From assembly GCA_035476815.1 (NCBI GenBank), contig DATILD010000002.1, positions 30,289 through 94,288 on the forward strand: a stretch of DNA of 64,000 nt, in the 5' to 3' direction. The notes beneath the pieces are model-generated. The model made no database searches and was not told the DNA's origin. It saw only the letters and a list, made by a program, of their open reading frames with translations. Origin of the DNA: Methylibium sp035476815. Lineage in GTDB: Bacteria; Pseudomonadota; Gammaproteobacteria; Burkholderiales; Burkholderiaceae_C. Both the position numbers and the translations under genes were made by a program. The number at the start of each line of letters is the position of its first letter. Position 1 is the first letter of the stretch. Positions 7,528 through 15,892 of the stretch are shown here, piece by piece.

Positions 7528-8686
7528 CGGCCTGACCACGCTGCCGCTGGCGCTGCTTGGCCTGATGGTCGCGTTCGCCTTCGGTTGGCTCGCCTCGCGC
7601 TTCGACCTCAAGCAGTGGAAGCGCGAGCAGAGCGACTCGCCCAAGGCCTACTACAAGGGCTTGAACCTGCTGCTCAACGAGCAGCAGGACAAGGCCATCG
7701 ACGCCTTCATCGAGGCCGCTCAGCACGACCCCGGCACGGCCGACCTGCACTTCGCACTCGGGAATCTCTTTCGCCGCCGCGGCGAGTACGAGCGCGCGGT
7801 GCGGGTGCACCAGCACCTGCTGGGCCGCGGCGACCTGTCGGCCACCGAGCGCGAGCGCGCCCAGCATGCGCTGGCGCAGGACTTCCTCAAGGCCGGCCTG
7901 TTCGACCGCGCCGAGGCGGCGTTCCGCGCGCTCGAAGGCACGGTGTTCGACACCGACGCACGGCTCGAGCTGCTGACGCTGCAGGAGCGCTCGCGCGACT
8001 GGCAGGGCGCGACCGAGACCGCCCGCCGGCTCGAGGCCGCCGGCACCGGCTCCTTCGCCGCCCGCATCGCGCACTATGGCTGCGAGCTGGCGCTGGAGGC
8101 CGATGCGCGCCGCTGGCCGGAGGAGGCCGAGACGGCGCTCACGCGCGCCCGCGAGGCCGCCCCCCAGGCCGCGCGGCCGCGGGTGCTGGCCGGGCAGCGC
8201 TTCGCCAAGGCCGGCCACCACCGCGAGGCGCTGGCGGCCTGGGACGAGCTGCTTGCGGTGCAGCCGGGCGTGTTCGCGCTCGTGGCCGCCGAGTACGCCG
8301 ACAGCGCCCGCCACTGCGGCGACACCGACGCGGCGCGCGCCCAGCTGCAGGCCGCCTACGCCCGCTCGCCCGGCATCGACCTGCTCAATGCCCTGCTGAA
8401 ACTGGCCCCGGACGCGGCAACGCGGCTGGCGCTGGCCCGCACCCACCTGCAGCAGCTGCCGGGGCTGTCGGGCGCGGCGGCGCTGCTCGCCGAACTCCAG
8501 GCCCAGGGCCAGACGCCGACCGCGGCGGACGCCGAGCTGCTGCAGCGGCTCACCGCCAGCGCGGCGCGCCCGCAGCTGCGCTACCGCTGCGCCGCCTGCG
8601 GCTTCGAGGCGCAGCAGCATTTCTGGCAATGCCCGGGCTGCCAGAGCTGGGACAGCTACCCGCCGCACCGGATCGAGGACGCGTGA
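7517..8686 (+). CDS. lapB: LapB/YciM tetratricopeptide LPS-regulatory protein
   Basis: Membrane-anchored TPR protein of 389 residues, the same length as E. coli LapB. An N-terminal anchor (LPLALLGLMVAFAFGWLASRF) is followed by TPR repeats (YYKGLNLLLNEQQDKAIDAF, LHFALGNLFRRRGEYERAV). A C-terminal rubredoxin-like zinc domain shows two CxxC pairs (CAAC and CPGC). In enterobacteria it presents LpxC to FtsH and coordinates LPS synthesis. It overlaps lapA by 11 nt and the following glycosyltransferase by 4 nt (GTGA), which fits a shared role in envelope glycolipid production. Confidence 0.94.
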   Translation: MDSDGLTTLPLALLGLMVAFAFGWLASRFDLKQWKREQSDSPKAYYKGLNLLLNEQQDKAIDAFIEAAQHDPGTADLHFALGNLFRRRGEYERAVRVHQHLLGRGDLSATERERAQHALAQDFLKAGLFDRAEAAFRALEGTVFDTDARLELLTLQERSRDWQGATETARRLEAAGTGSFAARIAHYGCELALEADARRWPEEAETALTRAREAAPQAARPRVLAGQRFAKAGHHREALAAWDELLAVQPGVFALVAAEYADSARHCGDTDAARAQLQAAYARSPGIDLLNALLKLAPDAATRLALARTHLQQLPGLSGAAALLAELQAQGQTPTAADAELLQRLTASAARPQLRYRCAACGFEAQQHFWQCPGCQSWDSYPPHRIEDA

Positions 8687-9702
8687 CGCGCATCCTCGTC
8701 ATCCGCCTCAGCGCCATCGGCGATGTGGTGATGGCCTCGGGGCTGATCCCGGCGCTGCGCGCACTGCACCCCGACGCCCACCTGGCCTGGCTGGTCGAGC
8801 CCGCGGCGGCGCCGCTGCTGGCGCACAACCCGCGGCTCGACGAGCTGATCGTCTGGCCGCGCGGCGAGTGGCTGGCGCTGTGGCGCGCGCGCCGCTACGG
8901 CGAGCTGTGGCGGCGGCTGCGCGACTTCCGCCGCGGCCTGCGCGAACGGCGCTTCGACCTGGTGCTCGACACCCAGGGGCTGCTGAAGAGCGCGGTCTGG
9001 TCCTGGCTCAGCGGTGCGCCGCGGCGCGTGAGCCTGATCGGGCATGAGCAGAGCCACCGGCTGGCCACCGAGCGGGTGATCCCGCCGCCCGACGACGGGC
9101 CGCGACCGATCGGCGCCGAGTACCGCCATCTGGCGCACCACCTGGGCGCGCCGGCGGGCAGCTTCCGGCTCGATCTGGCGGTCGGCCCCGCGCCGCGCGA
9201 GCGCGCCCGTGCACGGCTGCCGGCGACGCGCTATGCCGTGCTCTGCCCCTTCACGACGCGGCCGCAGAAGCACTGGTTCGAGGACCGCTGGCGGGCGCTG
9301 GCCGCGCGGCTGCTGGCCGCCGGTCTGACGCCGGTGCTGCTCGGCGGACCGGATGACCGCGACGCGGCGACCCGCATCGCCGCCGGCGTGCCCGACCTGC
9401 TGAACCTGGCCGGTGCGCTGAAGCTCGACGAGACCGTCGCCGCGATCGAGGGCGCGGCGCTGCTGGTCGGCGTCGACACCGGCCTCACGCACATGGGCAC
9501 GGCCCTCGGCGTGCCCACCGTCGCGCTGTTCGGTTCGACCTGCCCCTACCGCGACCCGATGACGCCGCGCAGCGTGGTGCTCTACGAGGCGCTGGCCTGC
9601 TCGCCCTGCCGCCGCCACCCGACCTGCGGCGGCCGCTACGACTGCATGCGCGCCTTCGAAACCGATCGCGTGTTCGACACCGCGATGGCCTTGCTGGCAT
9701 GA
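8683..9702 (+). CDS. GT9-family glycosyltransferase (heptosyltransferase-like)
   Basis: A 339-residue member of glycosyltransferase family 9, the LPS heptosyltransferase family. The N-terminus (ILVIRLSAIGDVVMASGLIP) is the typical RLSxxGDV motif. The C-terminal domain shows LLGGPDDRD and the nucleotide-sugar segment LVGVDTGLTHMGTALGVPTVALFG. CSPCRRHPTC near the end is a conserved cysteine-rich tail in related proteins. It probably adds heptose or a related sugar to the LPS inner core. It could be WaaC, WaaF or a side-chain transferase, so no symbol is given. GTG start overlapping lapB by GTGA; stop overlaps the next gene by ATGA. Confidence 0.85.
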   Translation: MTRILVIRLSAIGDVVMASGLIPALRALHPDAHLAWLVEPAAAPLLAHNPRLDELIVWPRGEWLALWRARRYGELWRRLRDFRRGLRERRFDLVLDTQGLLKSAVWSWLSGAPRRVSLIGHEQSHRLATERVIPPPDDGPRPIGAEYRHLAHHLGAPAGSFRLDLAVGPAPRERARARLPATRYAVLCPFTTRPQKHWFEDRWRALAARLLAAGLTPVLLGGPDDRDAATRIAAGVPDLLNLAGALKLDETVAAIEGAALLVGVDTGLTHMGTALGVPTVALFGSTCPYRDPMTPRSVVLYEALACSPCRRHPTCGGRYDCMRAFETDRVFDTAMALLA

Positions 9703-10793
9703 AGACGCTGCACGTCGAGTCCGGCATGCACCTCTACGGCGGCGCGCTGCAGGTGGTGTTCCTGCTGCGCGGCCTGCAGGCGCGCGGCGAGCAGCCGGTG
9801 CTGGCCTGTCCCGAGGGCAGCGCGATCGCCGGCGCGGTACGCGCGCTCGGCGTGCCGGTGCACGAGCTGCCGATGCGCGGCGATCTCGACCTCGGCCTGC
9901 TCGGCCGGCTGCGGACGCTGATCCGCGCCGAGCGGCCGGCCCTCGTGCACCTGCACAGCCGCCGCGGCAGCGACCTGTGGGGCGGGCTGGCGGCGCGCCG
10001 CGAAGGCGTGCCGGCGGTGCTGAGCCGACGCGTCGACAACCCCGAGCCGCGCTGGTGGGTGGCGGCCAAGTACCGGCTCTACGCGAAGGTGGTCGCGATC
10101 TCCGAGGGCATCCGCCGCGTGCTGCTGGCCGAGGGGCTGACGCCCGAGCAGGTGGTGTGCGTGCACAGCGCCGTCGACACCGAGGCCTACCGCCCCGAGC
10201 CGGCCGACCGCGCCTGGCTGCGCGCCGAGTTCGGCCTCGCCGACGACGAACCGGTGCTGGCGATGGCCGCGCAATTCATCCCGCGCAAGGGCCACCGCAC
10301 GCTGCTCGCGGCGCTGCCGGCGGTGCTGGCCGCCCACCCGCGCACCCGCGTGCTGCTGTTCGGCCAGGGGCCGGAGCTGGAGGCGATCCGGGCGCTGGTC
10401 CAGCAGGCCGGTCGGGGCGAGCGGGTGCGGTTCCCGGGCTTCCGCCGCGACCTCGCACGCATCCTGCCCTGCATCGACGTGCTGGTCCACCCGGCCGAGA
10501 TGGAAGGCCTGGGTGTCGCACTGCTGCAGGCGGCGGCCTGCGGCGTGCCCATCGTCGCCGGCCGCGCCGGCGGCATCCCGGAGATCGTGCGGCCGGGGCT
10601 GAACGGCGAACTGATCGAGCCCGGCGACGCGACCGCCCTCGCGCGGCATCTGGTCCGGCTGCTGGGCGACGCCGACCTGCGTCGGCGCTACGGCGCGGCC
10701 GGCCGCCAGCTGGTGCTGGACGAGTTCTCGGTCGACGCGATGGTCGACGGCAACCGCGCCGTCTATGCCGAGGTGCTGGCAGCGGCGACCTAG
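9699..10793 (+). CDS. GT4-family glycosyltransferase
   Basis: A 364-residue GT-B glycosyltransferase. The N-terminal acceptor domain begins MKTLHVESGMHLYGGALQV. The C-terminal domain (about 180 onward) has AAQFIPRKGHRTLLAALP and the nucleotide-binding EX7E-type region HPAEMEGLGVALLQAAACG, followed by GRAGGIPEIVRPGLNGELI. Donor and acceptor cannot be read from sequence. It is translationally coupled to the GT9 gene, so both probably work on the same LPS or surface glycan. Confidence 0.88.
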   Translation: MKTLHVESGMHLYGGALQVVFLLRGLQARGEQPVLACPEGSAIAGAVRALGVPVHELPMRGDLDLGLLGRLRTLIRAERPALVHLHSRRGSDLWGGLAARREGVPAVLSRRVDNPEPRWWVAAKYRLYAKVVAISEGIRRVLLAEGLTPEQVVCVHSAVDTEAYRPEPADRAWLRAEFGLADDEPVLAMAAQFIPRKGHRTLLAALPAVLAAHPRTRVLLFGQGPELEAIRALVQQAGRGERVRFPGFRRDLARILPCIDVLVHPAEMEGLGVALLQAAACGVPIVAGRAGGIPEIVRPGLNGELIEPGDATALARHLVRLLGDADLRRRYGAAGRQLVLDEFSVDAMVDGNRAVYAEVLAAAT

Positions 10794-10796
10794 AAT

Positions 10797-10815
10797 CGGT
10801 CGGCCTTCCCGACCG
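10797..10815 (+). other. Hairpin ahead of legB
   Basis: Perfect 7-bp stem CGGTCGG / CCGACCG with loop CCTTC in the 36-nt gap before legB. No T-run follows. A TAGAAT sits at 10791-10796. It may separate the two upstream glycosyltransferases from the nonulosonate genes, or simply reduce read-through. Confidence 0.4.
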
Positions 10816-10829
10816 GAACCCTTGTCCAA

Positions 10830-11840
10830 GTGCAACTCGCTGGCCACCGCATCCTCGTCACCGGCGCCGACGGTTTCATCGGCTCGCACCTCGTCGAGCA
10901 CCTGGTCGCACTCGGCTGCGACGTGCGCGCCTTCGTGCTCTACAACAGCTTCAACTCCTGGGGCTGGCTCGACGAGTCGCCCGCCGAGGTGCGGCGCGCG
11001 ATCGACGTGTTCGCCGGCGACATCCGCGACCCGCATGGCGTGCAGACCGCGATGCAGGGCTGCGACGTGGTGCTGCACCTGGCCGCGCTGATCGCGATCC
11101 CCTACAGCTACCACTCGCCCGACACCTACGTCGACACCAACGTCAAGGGCACGCTGAACGTCCTGCAGGCGGCCCGCTCGCTGGGCGTGCAGCGGGTCGT
11201 CCACACCTCGACCAGCGAGGTCTACGGCACCGCGCGCTTCGTGCCGATCACCGAGGAGCATCCGCTGCAGGGCCAGTCGCCCTACTCGGCCAGCAAGATC
11301 GCGGCCGACCAGATGGCCTATGCCTTCCATGCCTCGTTCGAGCTGCCGGTCACGACGATCCGTCCGTTCAACACCTACGGTCCGCGGCAGTCGGCGCGGG
11401 CGGTGATCCCGACCGTCATCACGCAGATCGCCAACGGCGCGCGCGCGCTGCAGCTCGGTGCGATGCACCCGACCCGCGACTTCAATTTCGTCAAGGACAC
11501 CTGCCGCGGCTTCGTCGCGGTGGCCGAGGCCGACGCGGCGATCGGCGAGATCGTCAACATCGGCAGCAACTACGAGGTCTCGATCGGCGACACGGTGCGC
11601 CTGATCGCCGAGGAGATGGGTGCCGAGGTCGCGGTGCACAGCGCCGACGAACGGCTGCGGCCCGAGGCCAGCGAGGTCGAGCGCCTGTGGGCCGACAACG
11701 ACAAGGCCCGCCGCCTGTGCGGCTGGACCCCCGAGTACGCCGGCGTCGATGGCCTGCGGCGCGGCCTGCGCGAGACCATCGCCTGGTTCCGCGAGCCCGA
11801 GCATCTGCGCCGCTACAAGGCCGACCGCTACAACATCTGA
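10830..11840 (+). CDS. legB: NAD-dependent sugar-nucleotide 4,6-dehydratase, LegB type
   Basis: Extended short-chain dehydrogenase of 336 residues. The NAD-binding glycine motif TGADGFIGSHL lies at residues 11-21. The active-site segment is TSTSEVYGTA, and the YxxxK pair is Tyr152/Lys156 (YSASK). RPFNTYGPRQSARAVIP is typical of 4,6-dehydratases. In legionaminate synthesis LegB makes the 4-keto-6-deoxy intermediate from a UDP- or GDP-HexNAc. The next gene is a LegC-type aminotransferase that would use this product. GTG start; the stop overlaps the legC ATG by one base. Confidence 0.8.
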   Translation: MQLAGHRILVTGADGFIGSHLVEHLVALGCDVRAFVLYNSFNSWGWLDESPAEVRRAIDVFAGDIRDPHGVQTAMQGCDVVLHLAALIAIPYSYHSPDTYVDTNVKGTLNVLQAARSLGVQRVVHTSTSEVYGTARFVPITEEHPLQGQSPYSASKIAADQMAYAFHASFELPVTTIRPFNTYGPRQSARAVIPTVITQIANGARALQLGAMHPTRDFNFVKDTCRGFVAVAEADAAIGEIVNIGSNYEVSIGDTVRLIAEEMGAEVAVHSADERLRPEASEVERLWADNDKARRLCGWTPEYAGVDGLRRGLRETIAWFREPEHLRRYKADRYNI

Positions 11841-13051
11841 TGGCTGCCGCCGCTCCCGCGCCGAACCTTGCTGCCGACCGGCAGGCGCTCGTCGAGGCGG
11901 TGCTGGCCGCCACCCGCCGTGCGATCGGCGACCGCGCCGGCGCGGTCGCGCTGCACGAGCCCGAGTTCGCCGGGCGCGAGCGCGAGTACGTGCAGGACTG
12001 CCTGGACACCGGCTGGGTCTCGTCGATCGGCGCCTATGTCGAGCGCTTCGAGCGTGCGCTGGCCGACTACACCGGGGCCGGCCATGTCGCCGCCACCGTC
12101 AACGGCACCGCGGCGCTGCATCTGTGCCTCAAGCTCGCCGGCGTGCAGCCCGGCGACGAGGTGCTGACGCCGGCGCTGAGCTTCGTCGCCACCGCCAACG
12201 CGGTCTCGCACTGCGGGGCGACGCCGCATTTCGTCGACAGCGAGTTCACCAGCCTCGGCGTCGATGCCGGTGCGCTCGAGGCCCACCTGCGGCGCATCGC
12301 CGAACGCCGCGGCGACGCGTGCGTCAACCGCGGCAGCGGCGCGACGATCCGCGCGCTCGTCGTGATGCACAGCTTCGGCCACCCGGGCGACCTCGATGCG
12401 CTGGCCGAGCTGGCCGCGCGCTGGGGCCTGGTGCTGGTGGAGGACGCGGCCGAGTCGCTCGGCTCCTTCTACAAGGGCCGCCACACCGGTCGCCATGGCC
12501 GGCTGGCGGCACTGAGCTTCAACGGCAACAAGATCATCACCACCGGCGGCGGCGGCGCGGTGCTGACCGACGACCCCGAGCTCGGCCGGCGCGCGCGCCA
12601 CCTGAGCACCACCGCGCGCGTGCCCGACCGCTGGAACTTCGTGCACGACGAGGTGGCGTGGAACTACCGCATGCCCAACCTGAACGCGGCCCTCGGCTGC
12701 GCGCAGATGGAGGTGCTGCCGCGCTACGTCGAGGAAAAGCGCCGCCTCGCGGCACGCTACCGCGAGGCCATCGCCGGCGTGCCGGGCCTGCGCTTCGTCG
12801 ACGAGCCGCCGCACACGCGCAGCAATTTCTGGCTGGTCGCGGTGCTGCTGCCCGAGGCCGACGCCGCGCTGCGCGACGCGCTGCTCGAGCGGCTCAACGC
12901 CGAGGGCCTGATGTCGCGCCCGGTGTGGCGGCTGATGCAGCACCTGCCGATGTACGCGAACGCCCCCCGTGCGCCGCTGCCGGTGGCAGAGAGCATCGAG
13001 GCGCGGCTCGTCAACCTGCCGAGCAGTCCCAGGCTCGCCCGTGCCGGCTGA
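11840..13051 (+). CDS. legC: LegC-family PLP aminotransferase
   Basis: A 403-residue DegT/DnrJ/EryC1-fold aminotransferase. The conserved EPEFAGREREYVQDCLDTG opening is typical of the LegC subfamily. The likely PLP-binding lysine is Lys231 in SFNGNKIITTGGG, and VEDAAESLGS carries the cofactor-contacting Asp. It would convert the LegB 4-keto sugar to the 4-amino-4,6-dideoxy sugar. It starts at the TGATG overlap with legB and is followed after 41 nt by an acetyltransferase, the next step of the pathway. Confidence 0.83.
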   Translation: MAAAAPAPNLAADRQALVEAVLAATRRAIGDRAGAVALHEPEFAGREREYVQDCLDTGWVSSIGAYVERFERALADYTGAGHVAATVNGTAALHLCLKLAGVQPGDEVLTPALSFVATANAVSHCGATPHFVDSEFTSLGVDAGALEAHLRRIAERRGDACVNRGSGATIRALVVMHSFGHPGDLDALAELAARWGLVLVEDAAESLGSFYKGRHTGRHGRLAALSFNGNKIITTGGGGAVLTDDPELGRRARHLSTTARVPDRWNFVHDEVAWNYRMPNLNAALGCAQMEVLPRYVEEKRRLAARYREAIAGVPGLRFVDEPPHTRSNFWLVAVLLPEADAALRDALLERLNAEGLMSRPVWRLMQHLPMYANAPRAPLPVAESIEARLVNLPSSPRLARAG

Positions 13052-13092
13052 GGCCCGCGGCACCCGATGACCCCGCGCAAGGACAGGCTCCC

Positions 13093-13728
13093 ATGAAGGA
13101 TCTCGGCATCTTCGGCACCTCCGGTTTCGCCCGCGAGGTCGCCGACATCGCGCTCGAGCTGGGCCACCGGCCGATCTTCGTCGCGAAGGACGCGGACGAG
13201 GCCGCCGCCTGGTCCTACCCCGCCGAGCTGATCCTCGAGGACGAGGTCGAGCGCCATGCGGCGATGCCGTTCGCGATCGGCATCGGCGAGAACCGCGTGC
13301 GCGAGAAGGTCGCGCTGCGCTACGCCGCGCGGCTGCGCTTCGCGACCCTGCTGCATCCCAGCGCCTCGTTCGGCCTGCGCCAGCGCGCGGCCATCGAGGC
13401 GCGGCGCGGCGTCGTCGTCTGCGCCGGCGTACGCTTCACCAACAACATCCAGGTCGGCGACTTCACGGTGTTCAATCTGAACGCGACGATCGGGCACGAC
13501 TCGATCATCGAGGACTTCGTCAACCTCGCGCCCGGCGTGCATGTCTCCGGCAACGTCCACATCCGCAGCCGCTGCTGGGTGGGCACCGGCGCCGCGATCA
13601 ACCAGGGTTCGGGCGCCGCGAAGCTCGAGATCGGCCGCGACACCGTGATCGGGTCCGGCTCGGTGGTGGTCAGGTCCTGCGACCCCGAGGCCGTCTACGT
13701 CGGCATCCCCGCGAAGCGCATCAAATGA
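13093..13728 (+). CDS. NeuD/PglD-like left-handed beta-helix acetyltransferase
   Basis: A 211-residue protein with an N-terminal nucleotide-sugar-binding fold (MKDLGIFGTSGFAREVADIA) followed by hexapeptide repeats (about 95-205; TVFNLNATIGHDSIIEDFV, NVHIRSRCWVGTGAAINQG) ending VYVGIPAKRIK. The family transfers acetyl groups from acetyl-CoA to amino sugars (PglD) or sialic acids (NeuD). Its place between legC and legI suggests that it N-acetylates the LegC product, the LegH role. O-acetylation of the finished sugar is an alternative. The next gene overlaps it by ATGA. Confidence 0.78.
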   Translation: MKDLGIFGTSGFAREVADIALELGHRPIFVAKDADEAAAWSYPAELILEDEVERHAAMPFAIGIGENRVREKVALRYAARLRFATLLHPSASFGLRQRAAIEARRGVVVCAGVRFTNNIQVGDFTVFNLNATIGHDSIIEDFVNLAPGVHVSGNVHIRSRCWVGTGAAINQGSGAAKLEIGRDTVIGSGSVVVRSCDPEAVYVGIPAKRIK

Positions 13729-14726
13729 GCACGTTGATCATCGCCGAGGCCGGCGTCAACCACAACGGCGACCTGGCCCTCGCGCAGCGGCTGGTGGCCG
13801 AGGCCGCGGCCGCCGGCGCGGACCTGGTCAAGTTCCAGACCTTCGTCACCGGCAGCAGCATCTCGCGCGACGCCCCGAAGGCCGAGTACCAGCTCGGTGC
13901 GACCGACCCCGCCGAGAGCCAGTACGAGATGGTGCGCAAGCTCGAGCTCTCGCGCGCCGACCACGAGGTGCTGATCGATGCCTGTCGGCAGCATCGCATC
14001 GGCTTCTTCTCGACGGCGTTCGACGCCGCCAGCTTCGACCTGCTGGTCGAGCTCGGACTCGACCGCGTCAAGATCCCCTCGGGCGAGCTGACCAACCTGC
14101 CGCTGCTGCGCCACATGACCCGCCTCGGCAAGCCGGTGCTGCTGTCGACCGGCATGGCGACGCTGGGCGAGGTCGAGGCGGCGATCGAGGCGGTCGAGGC
14201 CGCCGGCACGCCGCGCGACCGCATCACGGTCCTGCAGTGCAACACCGAGTACCCGACGCGGGCCGCCGACGTGAACCTGCGCGCCATGCTCGCGATGCAG
14301 CGGGCCTTCGGCGTCAGCGTCGGCTACTCCGACCACACCCGCGGCATCGAGATCCCGATCGCCGCGGTGGCGCTGGGCGCGGTGGTGATCGAGAAGCACT
14401 TCACCCTCGACCGCAGGCTGCCCGGCCCGGACCACCAGGCCAGCCTGGAGCCGGCGGAGTTCAAGGCGATGGTCGACGCGATCCGCAACGTCGAGCTGGC
14501 GCTCGGTGACGGCGTCAAGCGGCCCAGCCCGAGCGAGCGCAAGAACCGCGCAATCGCCCGCAAGTCGCTCGTCGCCAGCCGGGCGATCCGCGCCGGCGAG
14601 CCGTTCAGCGCCGACAACCTGACGGCCAAGCGCCCGGGCACCGGCATCTCGCCGATGCGCTGGGACGAGGTGATCGGCCGGCCGGCGCCACGGGACTTCG
14701 CTCCCGATGCGCTGATCACGCTATGA
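13725..14726 (+). CDS. legI: Nonulosonate synthase, NeuB/LegI type
   Basis: A 333-residue protein with an N-terminal TIM-barrel NeuB domain (IIAEAGVNHNGDLALAQRLV, KIPSGELTNLPLL, GYSDHTRGIEIPIAAVALG) and a C-terminal SAF/antifreeze-like domain (about 275-333; RKSLVASRAIRAGEPFSADN). It condenses phosphoenolpyruvate with an N-acetylated hexosamine to give a nine-carbon nonulosonic acid. LegI, NeuB and PseI cannot be separated by motif alone. The neighbouring legB, legC and legG point to legionaminic acid rather than sialic or pseudaminic acid. Confidence 0.83.
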   Translation: MSTLIIAEAGVNHNGDLALAQRLVAEAAAAGADLVKFQTFVTGSSISRDAPKAEYQLGATDPAESQYEMVRKLELSRADHEVLIDACRQHRIGFFSTAFDAASFDLLVELGLDRVKIPSGELTNLPLLRHMTRLGKPVLLSTGMATLGEVEAAIEAVEAAGTPRDRITVLQCNTEYPTRAADVNLRAMLAMQRAFGVSVGYSDHTRGIEIPIAAVALGAVVIEKHFTLDRRLPGPDHQASLEPAEFKAMVDAIRNVELALGDGVKRPSPSERKNRAIARKSLVASRAIRAGEPFSADNLTAKRPGTGISPMRWDEVIGRPAPRDFAPDALITL

Positions 14727-15883
14727 AGCGCAAGGTCTGCGTCGTCACCGGCACGCGGGCCGAGTTCGGCCTGCTGCGCTGGCTGATGCAGGACCTGCGC
14801 GACATGCCGGCGCTCACGCTGCAGGTCATCGCGACCGGCGCGCACCTGTCGCCCGAGTTCGGCCTGACCTACCGCGAGATCGAGGATGCCGGCTTCGCCA
14901 TCGACCAGAAGGTCGAGATGCTGCTGAGCGGCGACACGCCGACCGCGGTCACCAAGTCGATGGGCCTGGGGCTGATCGGCTGCGCCGACGCCTATGCGCG
15001 GCTGGCGCCCGATCTGGTCGTCGTGCTCGGGGACCGCTACGAGGCCTTCGCGGCGGCCGCCGCCGCGCTGATCGCCGGCCTGCCGATCGCGCACCTCCAT
15101 GGCGGTGAGACCACCGAGGGCGCCTTCGACGAGGCGCTGCGGCACTCGATCACCAAGATGTCGCAGCTGCACTTCGTCGCGGCCGAGCCCTACCGGCAGC
15201 GCGTGATCCAGCTCGGCGAGGACCCGGCCCGGGTGTTCCTGGTCGGCGGGCTGGGCATCGATGCGATCCGGCGCGTCCCGCTGCTCGACCGCGCCGCGCT
15301 CGAGGCCTCGCTCGGCTTCGGTCTCGGGCCGCGCAACCTGCTCGTGACCTTCCACCCGGTGACGCTGGAAGGCCGCAGCGGCGCCGGGCACCTGCGCGAA
15401 CTGCTGGACGCGCTCGACGGGCTCGCGGACACGCGCCTGATCTTCACGCTGCCGAATGCCGACACCGGCGGGCGCGAACTGATCCGCATGGTGGAGGACT
15501 ACGTCGCGGGCCGCCCGCATGCGCGGGCCTATGCGTCGCTCGGCCAGCAGCGCTACCTGTCGTGCATGCGCCAGGTCGACGGCGTGGTCGGCAACTCCTC
15601 CAGCGGCCTGGCCGAGGCGCCCAGCCTGGGGGTCGGCACCGTCAACATCGGCGACCGGCAGAAGGGCCGCCTGCGGGCGTCGAGCGTGATCGACTGCGAG
15701 CCCGACCGGGCATCGATCCGCCGGGCGATTGACACGCTCTATTCGCCGGCCTTCCGACAGACGCTGGCCACCACGGTCAACCCCTACGGCGACGGCGGCG
15801 CCAGCGCGCGCATCGCGAAGCGGCTGGCCGAGCAGCCGCTCGAGGGCCTGCTGAAGAAGTCCTTCCACGACCTCGCCCGCTGA
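14723..15883 (+). CDS. legG: Hydrolysing sugar-nucleotide 2-epimerase, NeuC/LegG type
   Basis: A 386-residue GT-B-fold epimerase. Diagnostic segments are VVTGTRAEFGLL, VVLGDRYEAFAAA, HLHGGETTEGAFDEALRHS and VGNSSSGLAEAPSLGVGTVN. The family hydrolyses the nucleotide and inverts C2, giving the free sugar for the NeuB-type synthase. With legB and legC upstream, the expected product is 2,4-diacetamido-2,4,6-trideoxymannose. Overlaps legI by ATGA. Confidence 0.85.
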   Translation: MKRKVCVVTGTRAEFGLLRWLMQDLRDMPALTLQVIATGAHLSPEFGLTYREIEDAGFAIDQKVEMLLSGDTPTAVTKSMGLGLIGCADAYARLAPDLVVVLGDRYEAFAAAAAALIAGLPIAHLHGGETTEGAFDEALRHSITKMSQLHFVAAEPYRQRVIQLGEDPARVFLVGGLGIDAIRRVPLLDRAALEASLGFGLGPRNLLVTFHPVTLEGRSGAGHLRELLDALDGLADTRLIFTLPNADTGGRELIRMVEDYVAGRPHARAYASLGQQRYLSCMRQVDGVVGNSSSGLAEAPSLGVGTVNIGDRQKGRLRASSVIDCEPDRASIRRAIDTLYSPAFRQTLATTVNPYGDGGASARIAKRLAEQPLEGLLKKSFHDLAR

Positions 15884-15892
15884 CGGCCGACG